From JANXZS01 sp963797255 (GTDB lineage Bacteria; Acidobacteriota; Terriglobia; Terriglobales; Acidobacteriaceae): a stretch of DNA of 64,000 nucleotides. This document shows positions 62,190-64,000 of this stretch, piece by piece. A program made the translations under genes and the position numbers. Location: the NCBI GenBank assembly GCA_963797255.1, contig CAWCOV010000015.1, forward strand, positions 682,001 through 746,000. Reading direction: 5' to 3'. Position 1 is the first letter of the stretch. Each line of letters opens with the position of its first letter. The notes beneath the pieces were generated by a model. That model was not told the origin of the DNA. It did not search any database and worked only from the letters and a program-made list of their open reading frames with translations.

Positions 62190-63314
62190 ATGCCCCTTGA
62201 TAGTTCCATTTCGGCGCAACTTAATATGCTGGCCACTGAAGCGGGGTTCAGTGCAGCAGGCATTGCTGCTGTGCCTGGGGCTGGTTCTATTGAGGATGAG
62301 CGCGATATTCAGCGTTACGAAACATGGATCGCAAGCGGTGCATCCGGCGAAATGGAATACCTGCAAAGACGCGCGCCAGATGGAAAACTTTTGAGGTCGT
62401 CCTTACGCAATCCATTCCCATGGGCGCGATCTGTAATCGTATGCGCTACAAATTACAACTCCGATGCACCTCGCTCCATCGACGCCGCAAATAAAGATCA
62501 GGGATGGATCGCGCGTTATGCATGGAGTAGCCGCAAAGATGAAAAGGGAAGTGTTGTTCCCAGCGACTATCACCGCGTCATCCTGAAGCGCCTGCGCGAA
62601 CTCGAGGAAAAACTTCAGTCCCTCCACGGTCCGTTTGAGTCACGCGTTTTTGTCGATACGGGTCCAGTTGTTGAGCGTCTCTTCGCACGTTACGCAGGCA
62701 TTGGATGGACCGGAAAAAATACCTGCACTCTGAATCAAAAACTTGGCTCGTGGCTGTTCCTCGGCGTCATCGTCACATCGCTTGAATTTGAAGCCAGTCA
62801 GTACGCAACGATCGCGGAGGATCGCTGTGGCACGTGTCGCCGCTGCATTGAGGCTTGCCCAACAGATGCGCTGACGCCCTATCAAATGGACGCCACCCGC
62901 TGCATCTCCTACCTCACGATTGAAAAGCGAGGCGAGATCTCGCTCGATCTGCGCGCAAAGATGGGTCGCCAGGTGTTTGGCTGCGACATCTGCCAGGATG
63001 TCTGTCCCTGGAACCGCAAAGCTCCCATCGCAGCGGATGCTCAGCTTGCCCCGAGATCTGAGCTGGTGAACCCCGCTCTCGATTGGCTGGGAGAGATAAA
63101 TGAATCGGAATTCAATCGGATGTTCAATGGCTCGCCCGTTCGCCGCGCAAAATTCAGCGGTTTCAGGCGCAACGTAGCCATCGCAATGGGCAATAGCGGT
63201 CTGCGTTGCTTTCTAACACGGCTTGAAGTTTGGGCACAGGATTCTGACACAACTCTAGCGGAGGCAGCCAAGTGGGCTATTGCCCAGATCGGTCAACCAC
63301 TTAGCCCGAAGTAA
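62190..63314 (+). CDS. queG: Epoxyqueuosine reductase
   Basis: 374 residues from ATG 62190 (a frame from 62139 adds 17 more). LFARYAGIGWTGKNTC and WLFLGVIVTSLEFE are from the cobalamin-binding part; the HEAT-like tail is lost in many bacteria and is short here. Two 4Fe-4S clusters are clear: CGTCRRCIEACPTDAL and CDICQDVCPWNRKA. It reduces epoxyqueuosine to queuosine in tRNA. The catalytic Asp is in the VFVDTGPVVERL region. It stands alone here. Confidence 0.95.
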   Translation: MPLDSSISAQLNMLATEAGFSAAGIAAVPGAGSIEDERDIQRYETWIASGASGEMEYLQRRAPDGKLLRSSLRNPFPWARSVIVCATNYNSDAPRSIDAANKDQGWIARYAWSSRKDEKGSVVPSDYHRVILKRLRELEEKLQSLHGPFESRVFVDTGPVVERLFARYAGIGWTGKNTCTLNQKLGSWLFLGVIVTSLEFEASQYATIAEDRCGTCRRCIEACPTDALTPYQMDATRCISYLTIEKRGEISLDLRAKMGRQVFGCDICQDVCPWNRKAPIAADAQLAPRSELVNPALDWLGEINESEFNRMFNGSPVRRAKFSGFRRNVAIAMGNSGLRCFLTRLEVWAQDSDTTLAEAAKWAIAQIGQPLSPK

Positions 63315-63417
63315 TTCCTCCGGGCCTCAACTGATTCGCGGGGGGACGAATGCAATCTGCAACAACCTGGAATTGAGTCCCTCTACCGAACAACTGAATA
63401 TACGGTCGATGGATGCG

Positions 63418-63624
63418 CTATGCGCTGCGGGTTACGTTTGCCGCATTCAGGCCTTTCGGCCCCTGCTGGCATTCGAACTCCACTCCCTCGCCCTCATTCA
63501 GTGTTTTGTAGCCATTTTCCTGGATAGCGGAAAAGTGAACGAAAACATCTTCCCCAGTCGATCTCTGAATAAAACCGTATCCCTTGGCCCCGTTAAACCA
63601 CTTCACAACGCCGTGCTCTTTCAC
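63418..63624 (-). CDS. Cold-shock domain protein
   Basis: 68 residues from GTG 63624, which has GAGGAG 8 bases upstream. The RNA-binding motifs RNP1 (KGYGFIQ) and RNP2 (VFVHFSAI) are present, in the order GVVKWFNGAKGYGFIQRSTGEDVFVHFSAIQ. The length is the usual single-domain CspA type. A longer frame to 63696 would add an unsupported N terminus. Confidence 0.93.
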   Translation of the reverse strand: MKEHGVVKWFNGAKGYGFIQRSTGEDVFVHFSAIQENGYKTLNEGEGVEFECQQGPKGLNAANVTRSA

Positions 63625-64000
63625 AGTTACCGCTCCTCTCCAGCTATTTCTTTTTATGAACTCCCGAATCTGCCCATAAACATCGAAAGCCGCCAAGATG
63701 CGTCAGAGTGCGACGCTTCGGCAGCTTCGGGGCCTACGGTACACTTCGAAAGCGGACTAACCGATACATTCAAAACGGCCTTCTCAAAATTACAGCCGAC
63801 TCTCGGAACGAAGAATCGTGATCCTGTTATGGCAGGAAATGTTGAGAGATGCAAGCAATTTTCTTATGTTTAGACTTCCGTTATTGTTACGAATATGAAC
63901 CCCTATCTCTTCTGATCCCATGAATTAGGCATTGCCCGACGCTCTCCCGCACCCTTACCATTTCAGCAGGAATGCAGATTTTATCGATCCTCCCCACACC
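63625..64000. other. Window end with no recognised gene
   Basis: About 375 bases upstream of the cold-shock gene. It should hold its promoter and 5' leader. Cold-shock mRNAs often have long structured leaders, but I cannot point to a specific fold. Short frames on both strands lack support. Confidence 0.4.

Noticed and set aside
1..64000. CRISPR array, prophage or intact transposon
   Set aside because: No regular spacer-repeat pattern, no integrase, transposase, capsid or terminase sequence was found; the tandem repeats seen are all within or beside genes and have no spacers.

Overview
The window looks like chromosome from an Acidobacteriota member, most likely class Terriglobia. The clues are indirect: a PadR regulator with a very large MacB/FtsX 'ADOP' permease, a DUF3300/DUF2950 pair, secreted GH92 and GH97 enzymes with a DUF1080 protein, and an EPS locus led by a NusG paralogue with an ExeA-like ATPase. 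No rRNA, tRNA, CRISPR array, phage or intact insertion sequence was seen.

Region 1 (1-25,161) is an exopolysaccharide locus, almost entirely on the minus strand. From its upstream end it encodes a NusG-family antiterminator, a Wza-like export lipoprotein or secretin-type protein, an outer-membrane beta-barrel, a Wzz chain-length protein, an ExeA-type ATPase, a BY-kinase, a polyprenyl-phosphate sugar transferase, a WbpB-like oxidoreductase, a fused WbpD-WbpE enzyme, two GT2 glycosyltransferases, a YdjC/ChbG-like deacetylase, a FemAB/GNAT-like protein, an asparagine-synthase-like enzyme without the N-terminal cysteine, a Wzy polymerase, a GT4 glycosyltransferase and a Wzx flippase. A plus-strand secreted beta-helix protein and the start of a nucleotide-sugar dehydrogenase close the region. 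Together with the WbpA-like dehydrogenase at 32.1 kb, the set fits synthesis of a polymer containing a 2,3-diacetamido uronic acid. The stretch from about 2.7 to 8.3 kb carries many frameshifts in four consecutive genes.

Region 2 (25.2-33.5 kb) looks regulatory: a long leader before the NusG gene, a PilZ protein with seven 59-residue repeats, a lipoprotein, an XRE regulator divergent from a sigma-54 activator with repeated operator-like sites between them, a small membrane protein and the WbpA-like gene.

Region 3 (33.5-46.9 kb) holds a membrane protein, a GH97 glycosidase, secreted hypotheticals, a sulfite/nitrite reductase operon with siroheme genes, a tiny membrane protein and a YeiH-type exporter behind an attenuator-like hairpin, two small secreted proteins and pyruvate phosphate dikinase.

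Region 4 (46.9-64 kb) holds the DUF3300/DUF2950 pair, an alkylation-repair pair (Ogt and Ada-AlkA), PadR plus ADOP permease, DUF1080 divergent from GH92, a LprI-like protein, an OmpA-like protein, a STAS protein, epoxyqueuosine reductase and a cold-shock protein. Single-base frameshifts also occur in six isolated genes outside the first 8.3 kb. Both sides of each break keep family-like sequence, so recent mutation or sequence error is more likely than old decay.
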